A stretch of 64,000 nt of DNA from Actinomycetaceae bacterium. GTDB taxonomy: Bacteria > Actinomycetota > Actinomycetes > Actinomycetales > Actinomycetaceae. The stretch lies in assembly GCA_030524055.1 (NCBI GenBank), contig JAUNHH010000006.1, forward strand, positions 62,001-126,000. Reading direction: 5' to 3'. This document shows positions 17,612 to 27,267 of the stretch, piece after piece. A model generated the notes under the pieces. The model did not search any database. It was not told the origin of the DNA and was given only the letters and a program-made list of their open reading frames with translations. Position numbers and translations under genes: made by a program. Numbering within the stretch: the stretch's first letter is position 1; each line of letters starts with the position of its first letter.

Positions 17612-20600
17612 TTAGCGTCCTGCCTGGTGGTCGGGAAGAGTGTCAATAATGGTGCCGCCAAGGATGTCGAGGACGGCAGCAACCCCCACCACTGTAGAGG
17701 TATCGACATCATCATCGTCGAGGCTAGCGGAATCATCATCTGCTGCGCGCACATGATCAGGTTCGGTGGCAGGCGGGGTTTGCTGACTGGAGGCACGTAA
17801 AGCTGCCAGACGGGAGGTGGGGCGGGGCTCTTCTGTGGAGGCTGCGGAAGGGGAGTTCACTCCGGAAGTGTCAGCGCCGCTGCTTGGGTGAGCACTGCGT
17901 GAGGCTGCGGGGCTCCACGGCTCGGCAAAAGGATCTGGGTCAAAAGAGGTACCGCCGCCGGGAATCGCTGCTGCCCAGGAGGTGGTGGGGGCAGGTTCTG
18001 GCTCGGCGAGGGCGGGGGCCGGGGTTGGTTCAGGGGCCGGTTCACGTGGGGCCGGGGCTGGTTCAGAGGCCGGGGCCGGTTCAAGGCCCGATTCCGATTC
18101 AGCGGCAGGGGCGACCTCAGATAGGCCAGAGTCTGCTTCCTTAATAGAGTCCGGTGAATAGTCCTCAGGGGTATCCATTTCCCAGGCAGAAGCATCCACT
18201 TCTTCAGGGACTGGAGGGTAGTCTGCAGGCGGAATATCCCCATCAATATCAGCAACTTCAGGCAGATCGTCTCTGGGGGAAGGCGCTGATTCAGGCGCCG
18301 ATGGGGCCACAGATTCGTCGATTTCCCCGGGCGCCTCTTCTGGCCTGGCAGGGGATGTATCAGGTTCGGTATCCGGGTGGCCTTTTACGGCCACTGGGGT
18401 CCATGAGGCCTGCGGATCTCCTGGGAGGTAATCCCTAAAAGAAGCGTCCCCAGGTGATGACTCTGTTGAGGCCTCGGCAGAATACTCCCCCGATTCTTTA
18501 GTCTGATCAGTGCTGCTGGTGATACTGCTAGTCGTGTCCTCCACCGGATCAGAAGTGGCTGATTCGCGCGGTGATTCAACGGCGGCGACACGTGGCCCAC
18601 TCTCGGTAGGAATATCCACATCATCGCTTGGCGCATCGTCAATGTGTGGATCATATGGAGGTTCCTCCAGGTCATAAGGAGGTTCCTCGACAGGAGGCAC
18701 ATCACCATCGCCGAAGTTTCCACCATGCGCAGGACGGATTTCCCGCTCGTGGACCTCATCGGCAGGAGCATCACATTGGTATTCACCAGTATCTTCCGTA
18801 GGAAGAGGGTCGCGTTGGGGACTGTCTTGGACAGGCGTGTCAGTATTCCACGACACTTGGCCGCTGGATGCACCGTCGATTTCAGGGGTGGGAGTGGGCT
18901 CCGTGCGGAAATTGGCAGGTGCTTCGTGAGGCTCATACGAGGGCGGATGTTCAGAAGGCACTTCTCGGCTAGAAGGTGCGTCATCTACTGCGCCCCGGCC
19001 TCGTCCACTTCCTGGCTCGGCCACTTCACCCCAGGAGGTAGACCCCGCCTGATTCTGCGGCGCGCTGCCCTGAGGTGTGTGTGGGCCCTGCCCACCGGAA
19101 TTTCCGCCGGGTCGGCCCTGAGCTGGGCCAGCGGGATATTCGCCCGAAGGGCCGCCACTACGAGGAGGCTCACCACCCGACGGCCCGCCAGCGGGCGCTC
19201 CCGGAGTGGTCACCGTGGGACCGCCGCTGGACTGGCCAAGTTCGGCGCGCACACTCAGGCGCAGACCTGTCGTTTCGTGGATAGCCTGCTCAACAACAGC
19301 CGCTTTCCCCGAGTTATTAAAGTTCGCGACATGTCCAGCAGTAGGTAGGACAATAATGGCGGTGGAGGCATCCACAGCCCCCAATTGCCCATTATGTTCA
19401 ACCATTTGCCAGACAACGCGGCTCAGGGTGGACAGACGCTCAACGACTTCACCCCACCGGCCACGCAAAAGATCCGCATCGCGGCCCACATGTCCCTGAG
19501 CTGCGGCAGGAGCCTGAGTAGCGGGCGTTTCCTGAGGCGGGCGGGATGGTTGGGGAGATTCATTGACGAGGCCAGGCCTCATATCGCGCGGACTGTGGCT
19601 TACAGGCCTCTGCTCGGCGCCAGGATGGCGATCAGCCTGGCCAGAATGCGCTGGTGGCGTTGACTCAACTCTGCTCGAAAGGGCGGAGGACTGCTCAGGC
19701 CGATGCTGTTCAGAGGGGGTCTGGTCAGCTGTCTTCTGGGCAGGAGACACACTCGCTGGCCCCGAGCCAGGTTGAGCTGTTGCCCACCCAGCACTATGCG
19801 TCGATGGAGAGGCCCCTGCCGAAGGATCACCGGCTTTTGTTGACGCCGGGGCTGTATCTGTTGCCGCAGGGGCTGTATCTCCTGCGTGAGAGAGCGCGCC
19901 ATCGCTGCCAACTGGCCGGGTTCCAACATCTCCGCCGCGGGAGGGAGGCGCTCCCGCCCCATCGGGTATGCCCGCCTGGGGGCCTTCAGTTGGCGCAGGT
20001 CGCGCATGAGATGGGGCGCCGGGTTGGCCAGCCGCCCCGCCCTCGTGAATTGGCGAAGTTACCTGCCCAGCGGACTTTTCTTCCCGAGCGCGAGCCAGGG
20101 CTTCACGTGCTTGACGAGCACCAAAGGAACGTTCACCTGAGGGGGGTGCATCTGCGCGTGGGGCTCCGCCGTGGGCCATGCCAACCATTCCGGGGACAGT
20201 ATCGGGCGCGCCATCGCTCACCCCGGCAACCGGGACAAGAATCCGACCTAACAGCAGCTCTAATTGCAGGCGCGGCGACGTTGCCCCCGTCATTGACCGC
20301 AATGCCTGATCCGTTAGATCTGCAACGCGCGACAGGTGTCCAGGGCCCCAATTCCTCGCCTGAACAAACATGCGTTCAAGCTGGTCAGCAGGGGTTCCCA
20401 CCAGAACTTCAGCTGCACCATCGCCCGCAACGGAAATAATCAGTAAATCCCGCAGGCGCTGCAGCAAGTCCTCAACAAAACGGCGCGGATCATGACCTGA
20501 TTCGACCATTTTCTCAATGACGCGATAGGCGGCGGCGCCATCTCCGCCAGCCAGGGCATCCACGCTTTGATCGAGCAGGGCTGCGTCGGTGTACCCCAAC

Positions 20601-21325
20601 AGTGCCACAGCCGTCGCATAAGACACGGCCCCATCCACTGCACCTGCCATGAGCTGGTCCAAAACTGACAGCGTATCGCGGACAGAACCGCCACCAGCTC
20701 GCATCACCAGCGGAATGACGCCGCTATCAATGGAAATATTTTCTTCGCCGCACAGTTGCGTCAAATACGGGCCCAAGGTATCCGGCGGCACCAAACGGAA
20801 AGGATAGTGGTGGGTCCGCGAGCGGATTGTCCCAATGACTTTATCTGGTTCGGTGGTAGCAAAAACAAATTTGACGTGCTCCGGGGGCTCTTCGACGAGT
20901 TTCAGCAGAGCATTAAAGCCAGCGGAGGACACCATATGGGCTTCGTCAATAATGAAGACCTTATAGCGGTCGCGGACCGGAGCAAAAGTGGCGCGTTCTC
21001 GCAGGTCACGAGCGTCATCAACGCCACCATGAGAGGCCGCGTCAATTTCGACAACATCGAGGGAGCCGGGGCCGCCGGTCGCCAATTCGCGGCAGGAATC
21101 GCAGGTGCCGCACGGGGTGTCTGTTGGGCCCTCAGCGCAATTCAGGCAGCGCGCCATAATCCGGGCGGAAGTGGTTTTGCCGCAGCCGCGAGGCCCTGAA
21201 AACAGGTAGGCATGCGTGACCTTATTGGCACGTAAAGCCGCACGAAGCGGCATAGTGACGTGGTCCTGCCCGATCACCTGAGCGAAGGTGTCGGGACGGT
21301 AGCGGCGATACAGGGCTGTGGTCAC
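17612..21325 (-). CDS. dnaX: DNA polymerase III subunits gamma/tau
   Basis: The 1237-residue clamp-loader ATPase has Walker [10 protein letters not shown] (residues 44-52) and a zinc module with Cys at about 60, 63, 72, 75 and 78. It also has Walker B IIDEAHM (125-131), sensor 1 FATTEPDK, and the [11 protein letters not shown] lid region. The conserved clamp-loader part ends near residue 365. A DNA polymerase-interacting segment lies near 610-690 ([20 protein letters not shown]). The remainder, more than 750 residues, is Pro/Ser/Glu-rich and apparently disordered. This makes it much longer than typical 600-800-residue proteins. It carries one exact and two variant copies of the 13-base word. 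Translation begins at ATG 21325, followed downstream by recR. Confidence 0.93.
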   Translation of the reverse strand: MTTALYRRYRPDTFAQVIGQDHVTMPLRAALRANKVTHAYLFSGPRGCGKTTSARIMARCLNCAEGPTDTPCGTCDSCRELATGGPGSLDVVEIDAASHGGVDDARDLRERATFAPVRDRYKVFIIDEAHMVSSAGFNALLKLVEEPPEHVKFVFATTEPDKVIGTIRSRTHHYPFRLVPPDTLGPYLTQLCGEENISIDSGVIPLVMRAGGGSVRDTLSVLDQLMAGAVDGAVSYATAVALLGYTDAALLDQSVDALAGGDGAAAYRVIEKMVESGHDPRRFVEDLLQRLRDLLIISVAGDGAAEVLVGTPADQLERMFVQARNWGPGHLSRVADLTDQALRSMTGATSPRLQLELLLGRILVPVAGVSDGAPDTVPGMVGMAHGGAPRADAPPSGERSFGARQAREALARAREEKSAGQVTSPIHEGGAAGQPGAPSHARPAPTEGPQAGIPDGAGAPPSRGGDVGTRPVGSDGALSHAGDTAPAATDTAPASTKAGDPSAGASPSTHSAGWATAQPGSGPASVSPAQKTADQTPSEQHRPEQSSALSSRVESTPPAHSGQADRHPGAEQRPVSHSPRDMRPGLVNESPQPSRPPQETPATQAPAAAQGHVGRDADLLRGRWGEVVERLSTLSRVVWQMVEHNGQLGAVDASTAIIVLPTAGHVANFNNSGKAAVVEQAIHETTGLRLSVRAELGQSSGGPTVTTPGAPAGGPSGGEPPRSGGPSGEYPAGPAQGRPGGNSGGQGPHTPQGSAPQNQAGSTSWGEVAEPGSGRGRGAVDDAPSSREVPSEHPPSYEPHEAPANFRTEPTPTPEIDGASSGQVSWNTDTPVQDSPQRDPLPTEDTGEYQCDAPADEVHEREIRPAHGGNFGDGDVPPVEEPPYDLEEPPYDPHIDDAPSDDVDIPTESGPRVAAVESPRESATSDPVEDTTSSITSSTDQTKESGEYSAEASTESSPGDASFRDYLPGDPQASWTPVAVKGHPDTEPDTSPARPEEAPGEIDESVAPSAPESAPSPRDDLPEVADIDGDIPPADYPPVPEEVDASAWEMDTPEDYSPDSIKEADSGLSEVAPAAESESGLEPAPASEPAPAPREPAPEPTPAPALAEPEPAPTTSWAAAIPGGGTSFDPDPFAEPWSPAASRSAHPSSGADTSGVNSPSAASTEEPRPTSRLAALRASSQQTPPATEPDHVRAADDDSASLDDDDVDTSTVVGVAAVLDILGGTIIDTLPDHQAGR

Positions 21326-21671
21326 CCCTGAACTCTACGTTGCCGCACCCCCATTTGGCGCGTTACTCCATTTTCGTGGCGGAATTGACGAGGGCGGGGC
21401 GCGCTGAACATAGGGAGAGGTTTGTGACATATGTAGGCGTTGGGAAGATATGTCAGTGTTGGGAAGCGCCCCTGCGCCTACATATGTTCCCAACGCTGAC
21501 ATATCCTGCGGCAGGCGCACAGCATCGAGCCGCACACAGGAAAATTGTGGCGAGGGCGGAACTGTTCACTCCCGCCAGCGCTGTCAGCAAATGTCTGCGC
21601 CTCCCTTTAGGCTTAGTGGCGGCACGACTGTGGAGTTCTTCCACGGCAGCACCTACCCAATGGAGGAAAAT
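21326..21671. other. Spacer between divergent dnaX and RNB genes
   Basis: It holds the 13-base word at 21388, a variant at 21550, and repeat-B copy 1 (21424-21505). It must contain both promoters, but I cannot place the boxes. An open frame extends leftwards from the RNB gene across the repeat, but it has no family-like residues or ribosome site. Confidence 0.5.
21424..21505. repeat. Repeat family B, copy 1
   Basis: Four related units are arranged head-to-head. GACATATGTAGGCGTTGGGAA-like and GATATGTCAGTGTTGGGAA face TTCCCAACGCTGACATATC and CCTACATATGT. The inner arms pair over 19 bp with one mismatch. A second copy is at 59189-59269. Confidence 0.75.
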
Positions 21672-23603
21672 ATGGTCGATCGCGTTCTCCCTAGAGCTGG
21701 AGTCGCCGAGTCCGTCCTCGTTCCTGTCCTCGACCAGATTCGCTCCGAACTTCAGATCCCTGCCTCATTCCCACCCGAGGTTGTCGATCAAGCCCAGCGG
21801 GCAACCAGCGATTGGGCAACGTGGCTTCAGCGCCTACACGATGTCCGCAATACACAGGGCGGCGCGGCGCCCTCGTCAACACAAGACTCACCTTCCTATA
21901 AGGAACTCACCGTCTTCCCTGAACTTCCGCAGGTAGAGGCGGGGGATCTGTCTGGGCTCCACCACCCGGCACTGCCTGCCCTGGATGCCACCCATATTCC
22001 TTTTATTACGATCGATCCACAGGGGTCAAGGGATTTGGATCAGGCCCTGCATTTAGCGCGGATTCCACACGGCGAGGCGGGGGGTGCCACCGATGCGCCT
22101 GGTGGCAACACGGCAGAGCCCGCACATACCCCGACCTACCTGGTGTCCTATGCGATTGCGTCAGTGGCAACATTTGTCCCACCGGACTCGCCCTTAGATA
22201 GCGAAACTCGTGACCGTGGGCTGACCACCTATATGCCGGATTACGCTACTCCCCTACATCCCCGGGAACTTTCAGAAGGCGCGGCTTCACTTCTGCCCGA
22301 CCAGGTCAGCCCCGCCTGCGTCTGGCAGATCGTGCTGGGTGCGGACGGGCGGCGCCTGTCGTGGACGGTGCGGCGGGCCCTGGTGTGTTCCCGCGCTCAA
22401 CTGACCTACGAGCAGGTCCAGGCCTGGATCGATACCTACTCTGCGCAGCCAGAAGCAGATGCGGATGCGGCGGACCCGCTCCCTGAGGGGCTGCCTCCTA
22501 TGCCGGCCAGTGTGCCCGCTGATATGCCTCGCCTTCTGCAAGAGATTGGCGGATTGCGTCAAGAACGCGAAAGTGCGCGCGGCGGGGTGTCTGCGCGTGT
22601 GCCTGAGCAGGAAATTATGTCCACTACCGAGCCAGGAGGCCCCCGCTACCACCTTGTCTATCGCACGGCACTGGCAACTGAAGAGTGGAATGCGCAGATT
22701 TCTTTACTGACGGGTATGTGCGCGGCCTCGCTTATGCGAGATTTAGGGATGGGCGTATTGCGCACTGTGCCTCCGGCCTCGTCAGAATCATTAGACCGGA
22801 TGCGCCTGGTTGCCGATGTGCTCAAAGTGGACTGGCCACGCGAAATGTCCTACCCGGAGTTAGTGCGTTCACTGGACCCAGGGCGGTCGCGAAGTGCCGC
22901 ATTCCTCCTGGAGGCGACCAGCCTTTTCCGCGGCGCGGGTTACACCGTTTTTGGGGTGGGGCAGGCGCCAGATTTTCCCGAAAAGGGCGCGCCGCAGGCA
23001 CTCCATGCGCCGATTGCTGCTGAATATGCGCACACCACTGCCCCTTTGCGCCGATTAGTTGACCGTTGGTCGCTGGAATTGTGTATTGCGGCCTCTAATG
23101 GGCAACCGGTACCCGAGTGGGTCGTAGAGTCACTGGGCACTTTGCCGCAGCTCATGGGGTCAGCAACACAGCGGGTGTCAGCTGCTGGCCGCGAATCACT
23201 TGCAGCGATTGAGGCGCTTCTTCTTGAGGATCGCGTTGGTGAAATCTTCTCTGGGGCCATTGTGGATGTGGCAGGGTCGGTGCCGGTCAGCGGCTCCAAT
23301 GGTGGGTCGTCCACAAACGAGGGCGGGGCGCGCTCTGCCTCACGCGATTCTTTGACCTCTGCGGCTGGAGATTCTGGGAAACGTCATGGTGACAGCGCCA
23401 CCTCTCAAGGCCGTAATGGTGGAGGCCGCGGCGCTAAGGATCAGCGGTCATCGGGCACAGTTATGGTGCGAAGCCCAGCAATTATGGCGAAAGTGGTGGT
23501 TACTGACGAGCGCCATACCCTACCCTTTGGGTCGGTGGTCAAAGTACGTCTAGATCGGGCTGATATTCGCGAGCGGCGGATTGAATTCTCCTGGCCTGTC
23601 TAA
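21672..23603 (+). CDS. RNB-domain ribonuclease (RNase II/R family)
   Basis: The 643-residue 3'-5' exoribonuclease-like protein has the RNB catalytic motif at about residues 113-128, FITIDPQGSRDLDQALHL. The Asp cluster binds Mg. Further RNB blocks are YAIASVATFVPPDSPLD, ELSEGAASLLPDQ, and EYAHTTAPLRRLVDRW near the C-terminus. A short C-terminal beta domain ends in RRIEFSWPV. The cold-shock and S1 domains of RNase R are missing, as in short actinobacterial homologues. I chose ATG 21672 because GGAGG stands 5 bases before it; longer versions add repeat-derived residues. An unconserved Ser/Gly-rich insert holds a copy of the 13-base word (23317, read TNEGGAR). Confidence 0.85.
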   Translation: MVDRVLPRAGVAESVLVPVLDQIRSELQIPASFPPEVVDQAQRATSDWATWLQRLHDVRNTQGGAAPSSTQDSPSYKELTVFPELPQVEAGDLSGLHHPALPALDATHIPFITIDPQGSRDLDQALHLARIPHGEAGGATDAPGGNTAEPAHTPTYLVSYAIASVATFVPPDSPLDSETRDRGLTTYMPDYATPLHPRELSEGAASLLPDQVSPACVWQIVLGADGRRLSWTVRRALVCSRAQLTYEQVQAWIDTYSAQPEADADAADPLPEGLPPMPASVPADMPRLLQEIGGLRQERESARGGVSARVPEQEIMSTTEPGGPRYHLVYRTALATEEWNAQISLLTGMCAASLMRDLGMGVLRTVPPASSESLDRMRLVADVLKVDWPREMSYPELVRSLDPGRSRSAAFLLEATSLFRGAGYTVFGVGQAPDFPEKGAPQALHAPIAAEYAHTTAPLRRLVDRWSLELCIAASNGQPVPEWVVESLGTLPQLMGSATQRVSAAGRESLAAIEALLLEDRVGEIFSGAIVDVAGSVPVSGSNGGSSTNEGGARSASRDSLTSAAGDSGKRHGDSATSQGRNGGGRGAKDQRSSGTVMVRSPAIMAKVVVTDERHTLPFGSVVKVRLDRADIRERRIEFSWPV

Positions 23604-23662
23604 GGCACCCCTTGTGAGTATGCGCTGCGGCGCGTCAAAGTGGACCCAATCCGACACTTAAA

Positions 23663-23737
23663 GACAAACCCATACAGTTGAGGACAAAGCTATACGCATA
23701 AAAGAGGGGAGTTTAGTCCCTAAAGTATGGGTTTGTC
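23663..23737. terminator. Hairpin between converging RNB and modBC genes
   Basis: GACAAACCCATA (23663-23674) is the exact complement of TATGGGTTTGTC (23726-23737). Weaker GGAC/GTCC pairing continues inside. It lies 60 bases after the RNB stop and 46 bases from the modBC stop, in the right position to stop both transcripts. Confidence 0.6.
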
Positions 23738-23783
23738 CTTAACGTTGTGGTTACCCCCCGCTAGCGGGCGTGCCCCGGCCTCG

Positions 23784-25808
23784 TTATATCTCTGCTGGGG
23801 AAGCACCCTCCACGGGAAGATCAATGGCTCGGACTTGCGTGGCTTTCACCGCACACCACAACTCTTCCCCTGGGGCGGCGGCCAATTCCGCCCAGGCACT
23901 GGCCGTCACCCGCGCCCGAATACTCTGCTTTTCATCAATGCGCAGCGTGACTGTCACCAGATTTCCTGAGGCTTGGGCCGATTCCACCCTTGCTGGAAAT
24001 ATTCCGCGCGGCGACCCAGATGGTTGCTCCCGATACAGGGCGACGGCTTCAGGAGCAAAGAGGAAGGCCTGAGCGGCGGCGGCACCCTCGCCCAATGCCA
24101 TAAGGCGAGCGCCCCCTAAACGCATGACAACCATGCCTTCACCTGCGGATTCAACCTGCCCTTGCACGATATTGAGGCCGGCAAGGTTGGCTGTAAAGAC
24201 GCTGCTCGGCTGGCCAAAAAGCTCCGCGGGCGCACCGACCTCAGCAATGCGGCCGCCCTCCATAATGGCGACGCGCTGGGCCAGGGTTATCGCTTCGACC
24301 ATATCGTGGGTAATCAGCAGTGTTGTTGGGGCCGAGACCCGCAAGCGATCCCGCAAAATCCGCGACACCGAGGCGCTGGCTTCAACGTCAAGGGCTGCCG
24401 TGGGTTCGTCAAGAATAAGGACGCGCGGCTCGCAGGCAAGGGCGCGGGCGAGCGCAACTTTCGCGGCCTGACCGCCAGAAAGTTCATCCCCGCGCCGAGC
24501 GGCAAGGTCAGCCGAATCCACCTGGCGAAGTTCCTCCATTGCGCGCTCGGCGGCCTTGGCCTTAGAAAATCCTCGGCAACGCAGGGGGAAAGCGACGTTA
24601 TCAAGGACCGACATATGGGTGAAAATCCGCGGCTCCTGGCTGACAATGGTGACGCGACGCTGACGGGCAGGCAGGTAGATCCGCCCGTCATCCACGGTTT
24701 TCTCACCGATGTTCACCGTCCCTGAGTCCAACCGCAGCTGCCCAGCAAGGAGAAGCCCAAGGGTGGATTTTCCCGACCCATTTCTGCCCATCAGGGCGGT
24801 GACGCTCCCGGCGGGCAGGTCCAGGTCCACGCTCCACTCGCGGGCACTGATCTGGCCAGATATGGACACGTCACTTCCTTTGGGCAAGTCACGTGGGGTT
24901 TCCGTGGCGGCCTCGCCTGCCGGATTCGACGAGGACGGGGCGCTGGCTTCAGGGCTCCCAGTCCCAAACGCCTGACGCGAAGGGGGCGGTGAGGTTGAAC
25001 GCTGGCGTAATAATCGGGCAAGTGTGGGCATTTCAGTAAGTGCCACAACCACAGTGGCGACAATGAGGAGAAGTATTCCGAGTGCTAATGCTGAATCTAC
25101 TCCGTCTTCTCTGGCTAAATAGATTTCCAGGGGCATTGTCCGCGTGACCCCTTGTCGGGAGCCCGCAAATGTTAATGTCGCGCCGAATTCTCCGAGGCAT
25201 CGCGCTAATGATAAAGCTATAGCGCGCAATAATCCCGGGAAAACAGAGGGCAAAGTAATGTGGGTCAATATTCGCGTCGGGGATGCCCCAAGTGCCGCCG
25301 CTGTTTCTTCTAATCCCTGCGGTCTGGCACGTAATGCGGATTCTAATGTGACAACCAGAAAAGGCAGGGAAATAAAGACCTGCGCCATTATTACGGCAGT
25401 GGTTGTAAAGGTAATATTCCATCCCCATGCATCAATGAGTCCACCGAGTGGGCCGCGCCGCCCAAATGCTGAGAGCAAGGCAATTCCTGCCACTACTGGC
25501 GGCAGGGACAGAGGAATGGCAATGAGAATACGGATCAGGGCAACGCCAGGAAATCCTTTAGCAATCCACACCGCTAAGGGGACGCCAATCAGGAGATTAA
25601 TGAGAAGAGCAATCGCGCTGGTGTGAAGTGAGAGCCATAGTGCGCTTTGAGCGGCGTCTTGACTGAGGATCTGCGGGAGGTGCGCCCACGGGACGCGGGC
25701 AGTCATAATGATGAGGGGGAAAAGAATATAGGCCAGCGCAATGAGGGAAATGGCGTGCACCCATAGGGGTAAGGGTGAGGCATTGGGTGGGCGCTGAGTG
25801 GTTGACAT
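23784..25808 (-). CDS. Molybdate ABC transporter, fused permease and ATPase (ModB-ModC)
   Basis: The single 674-residue protein has ModB at about residues 1-265. It includes several membrane helices and the EAA loop ETAAALGASPTRILTHITLP that contacts the ATPase. A Ser/Pro linker (268-313) follows. ModC runs from about 314: Walker A GRNGSGKST (341-349), signature LSGGQAAKVALARAL, Walker B VLILDEPTAALD and switch THDMVEA. The C-terminus (about 560-674) is TOBE-like and should bind molybdate. modA overlaps its start (TAATG), so the pair forms a complete importer. ModB and ModC are normally separate polypeptides. The linker includes a variant of the 13-base word (24929). Confidence 0.88.
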   Translation of the reverse strand: MSTTQRPPNASPLPLWVHAISLIALAYILFPLIIMTARVPWAHLPQILSQDAAQSALWLSLHTSAIALLINLLIGVPLAVWIAKGFPGVALIRILIAIPLSLPPVVAGIALLSAFGRRGPLGGLIDAWGWNITFTTTAVIMAQVFISLPFLVVTLESALRARPQGLEETAAALGASPTRILTHITLPSVFPGLLRAIALSLARCLGEFGATLTFAGSRQGVTRTMPLEIYLAREDGVDSALALGILLLIVATVVVALTEMPTLARLLRQRSTSPPPSRQAFGTGSPEASAPSSSNPAGEAATETPRDLPKGSDVSISGQISAREWSVDLDLPAGSVTALMGRNGSGKSTLGLLLAGQLRLDSGTVNIGEKTVDDGRIYLPARQRRVTIVSQEPRIFTHMSVLDNVAFPLRCRGFSKAKAAERAMEELRQVDSADLAARRGDELSGGQAAKVALARALACEPRVLILDEPTAALDVEASASVSRILRDRLRVSAPTTLLITHDMVEAITLAQRVAIMEGGRIAEVGAPAELFGQPSSVFTANLAGLNIVQGQVESAGEGMVVMRLGGARLMALGEGAAAAQAFLFAPEAVALYREQPSGSPRGIFPARVESAQASGNLVTVTLRIDEKQSIRARVTASAWAELAAAPGEELWCAVKATQVRAIDLPVEGASPAEI

Positions 25809-26581
25809 TATTCTTCCCCGGCTGGACTAAATCCGTATTCGCGGAGAGTGTGTTGGCCGCGTTCAGAAAGGACATAGTCCACCCATTTCTGGGCCCACCC
25901 ATGCGAGGCAGAATTCTTGAGGACAGCAATGGGATAAATATTCTTGACTTTCTCACTTCCAGGAATAGCGATCTCCTCAACGCTATTTTTCTCTGCGAAA
26001 GCATCCGTGCGGTAGACAATTCCCGCATCGGCCTCACCGGAGGCAACTTTTCCGCGAACGTCAGTGACTTTTTGTTCTTCGGAGACAGGGTTGAGCGAAA
26101 TACCGAGTTCTTTGGCGAGGCGCTTGGTGGCATTTCCACAGGGAACTTCCGGGGCGCAGATGACGAGCTTTTTGCCCTCTAATGACGCATCCATTCCACT
26201 CACCCCTGCGGGATTTCCTTTGGGCACAATGATCGTGAGCGTATTTGCGGCGAAATTCTGCACCGCACCCACTAATCCGCCGGATTGGAGTTTATCCATC
26301 GTGTCACGGTTAGCTGTGGCCACGACATCTGCCTGCGCTCCTTCTTCGAGGGCGCTCACTAAATCTTGAGATCCTTGCAGGTCAAGAACAATATCGACCT
26401 GCGGATTGTCGCGTTCAAAATCGGTTTCCAGCGCCCCAAAGGAGTCTTTGAGTGAGGCGGCAGCAAAAATAGTGACCGTTGTGCGGGCGGATTCAGACTG
26501 AGTTCCAGCCGCAGGGCCAGCAGAGCAGGCACTGAGAAGACAGAGCAGTCCAGCACAGACGAGGGCGGGGCTTCGGCGCAT
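25808..26581 (-). CDS. modA: Molybdate-binding lipoprotein
   Basis: The 257-residue periplasmic-type binding protein has signal peptide MRRSPALVCAGLLCLLSAC, with lipobox LSAC and lipidated Cys19, so it is anchored outside the membrane. The mature part is typical of ModA: TIFAAASLKDSFGALETDFE, then GSQDLVSALEEGAQADVVAT and AGIVYRTDA. Ser and Thr near the AAASL motif bind the oxyanion. It hands molybdate to the ModBC fusion encoded immediately downstream with a one-base overlap. The 13-base word (26559-26571) lies within the signal-peptide codons and reads SPALVC. The nearest upstream gene, mog-like, reads the other way. Confidence 0.92.
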   Translation of the reverse strand: MRRSPALVCAGLLCLLSACSAGPAAGTQSESARTTVTIFAAASLKDSFGALETDFERDNPQVDIVLDLQGSQDLVSALEEGAQADVVATANRDTMDKLQSGGLVGAVQNFAANTLTIIVPKGNPAGVSGMDASLEGKKLVICAPEVPCGNATKRLAKELGISLNPVSEEQKVTDVRGKVASGEADAGIVYRTDAFAEKNSVEEIAIPGSEKVKNIYPIAVLKNSASHGWAQKWVDYVLSERGQHTLREYGFSPAGEE

Positions 26582-26733
26582 AGCAACCTCCTCCTAAGAT
26601 GGACCGCATTCCTGGACAAGATATCAGGGCAGCCTCCACTCCCCCTCCCATCGCCTGCATAAAAGGCTTATAGTGTGGCCACATCCTGCGTGGCGCCCAG
26701 CCGTAGCGTCACCGACAAAAAAGGAGCGCAGCC
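26582..26733. promoter_or_regulatory. Divergent promoter region of modA and the Mog-like gene
   Basis: TATAGT at 26669-26674 could be a plus-strand -10 box, and AAGGAG at 26721-26726 is the ribosome site of the Mog-like gene. A molybdate-responsive operator would be expected between genes like these, but I recognise no ModE-like site or cofactor riboswitch. Confidence 0.3.
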
Positions 26734-27267
26734 ATGGCGAAAAAACCAAAAGCTGACCTTGCCACACTCGCAGCGCACCTCATTGTCTTTTCTGACCGTG
26801 TTGCCGGAGGAACCAAAGAAGATCGCACGACAGGCCGCGCCACTGATCTGCTCCGCAGTGCAGGGATCACGCAGGTCCACGTGACGATCACCCCTGAGAA
26901 TCCTCAGGCACTCCGGCAGGCAATCGCCATTGCTCGTCGCTCCCATACGCCCCTGCCGACCCGGCTCATTATTGTTTTTGGCGGCACCGGATTCGCCCGC
27001 GGCAATGTCACCCCCGAGATTGTCCGCGAGCATATTGAGGTGGAAATCCCCGGCATTGCCGAGCAAATCCGCGCCTACGGCCTGAAAAATACTCCCCTGT
27101 CGGGGCTATCGCGCTCGGTTGTGGGTGTGACTTCGCGTGAGCCTGGCGCCGCTATAGTAGTGGCCTCACCTGGTTCTCCTGGGGGAGCTGAAGATACCCT
27201 TGCGGTGCTTCTTCCCCTTCTGCCAGCGATTATTGACCAACTCGATGAGGAGCGTTCCGGTGTCTAG
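26734..27267 (+). CDS. MoaB/Mog-family protein with altered active site
   Basis: The 177-residue member of the molybdopterin-binding fold contains VFSDRVAGG, FGGTGFARGNVTPE and SPGSPGGAEDTLAVLLPLL. The family adenylylates molybdopterin. In E. coli MogA, Asp49 and Asp82 matter for catalysis. The aligned positions here are Glu55 (TPEN) and Asn91 (RGNVTPE). A canonical paralogue lies at 59291-59830. This one may therefore be impaired, or act as a binding or regulatory protein. It is divergent from modA, and its end overlaps the start of a TetR gene, so it is part of the molybdate locus. Confidence 0.75.
   Translation: MAKKPKADLATLAAHLIVFSDRVAGGTKEDRTTGRATDLLRSAGITQVHVTITPENPQALRQAIAIARRSHTPLPTRLIIVFGGTGFARGNVTPEIVREHIEVEIPGIAEQIRAYGLKNTPLSGLSRSVVGVTSREPGAAIVVASPGSPGGAEDTLAVLLPLLPAIIDQLDEERSGV

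Noticed and set aside
21450-21671. Upstream extension of the RNB ribonuclease (about 74 extra codons)
   Set aside because: The extra residues come from repeat B and match no homologue pattern, while ATG 21672 has a strong ribosome site.
26582-26733. Molybdenum-cofactor riboswitch before modA or the Mog-like gene
   Set aside because: The stretch is short, and I could not draw the expected multi-stem fold or its conserved bases.
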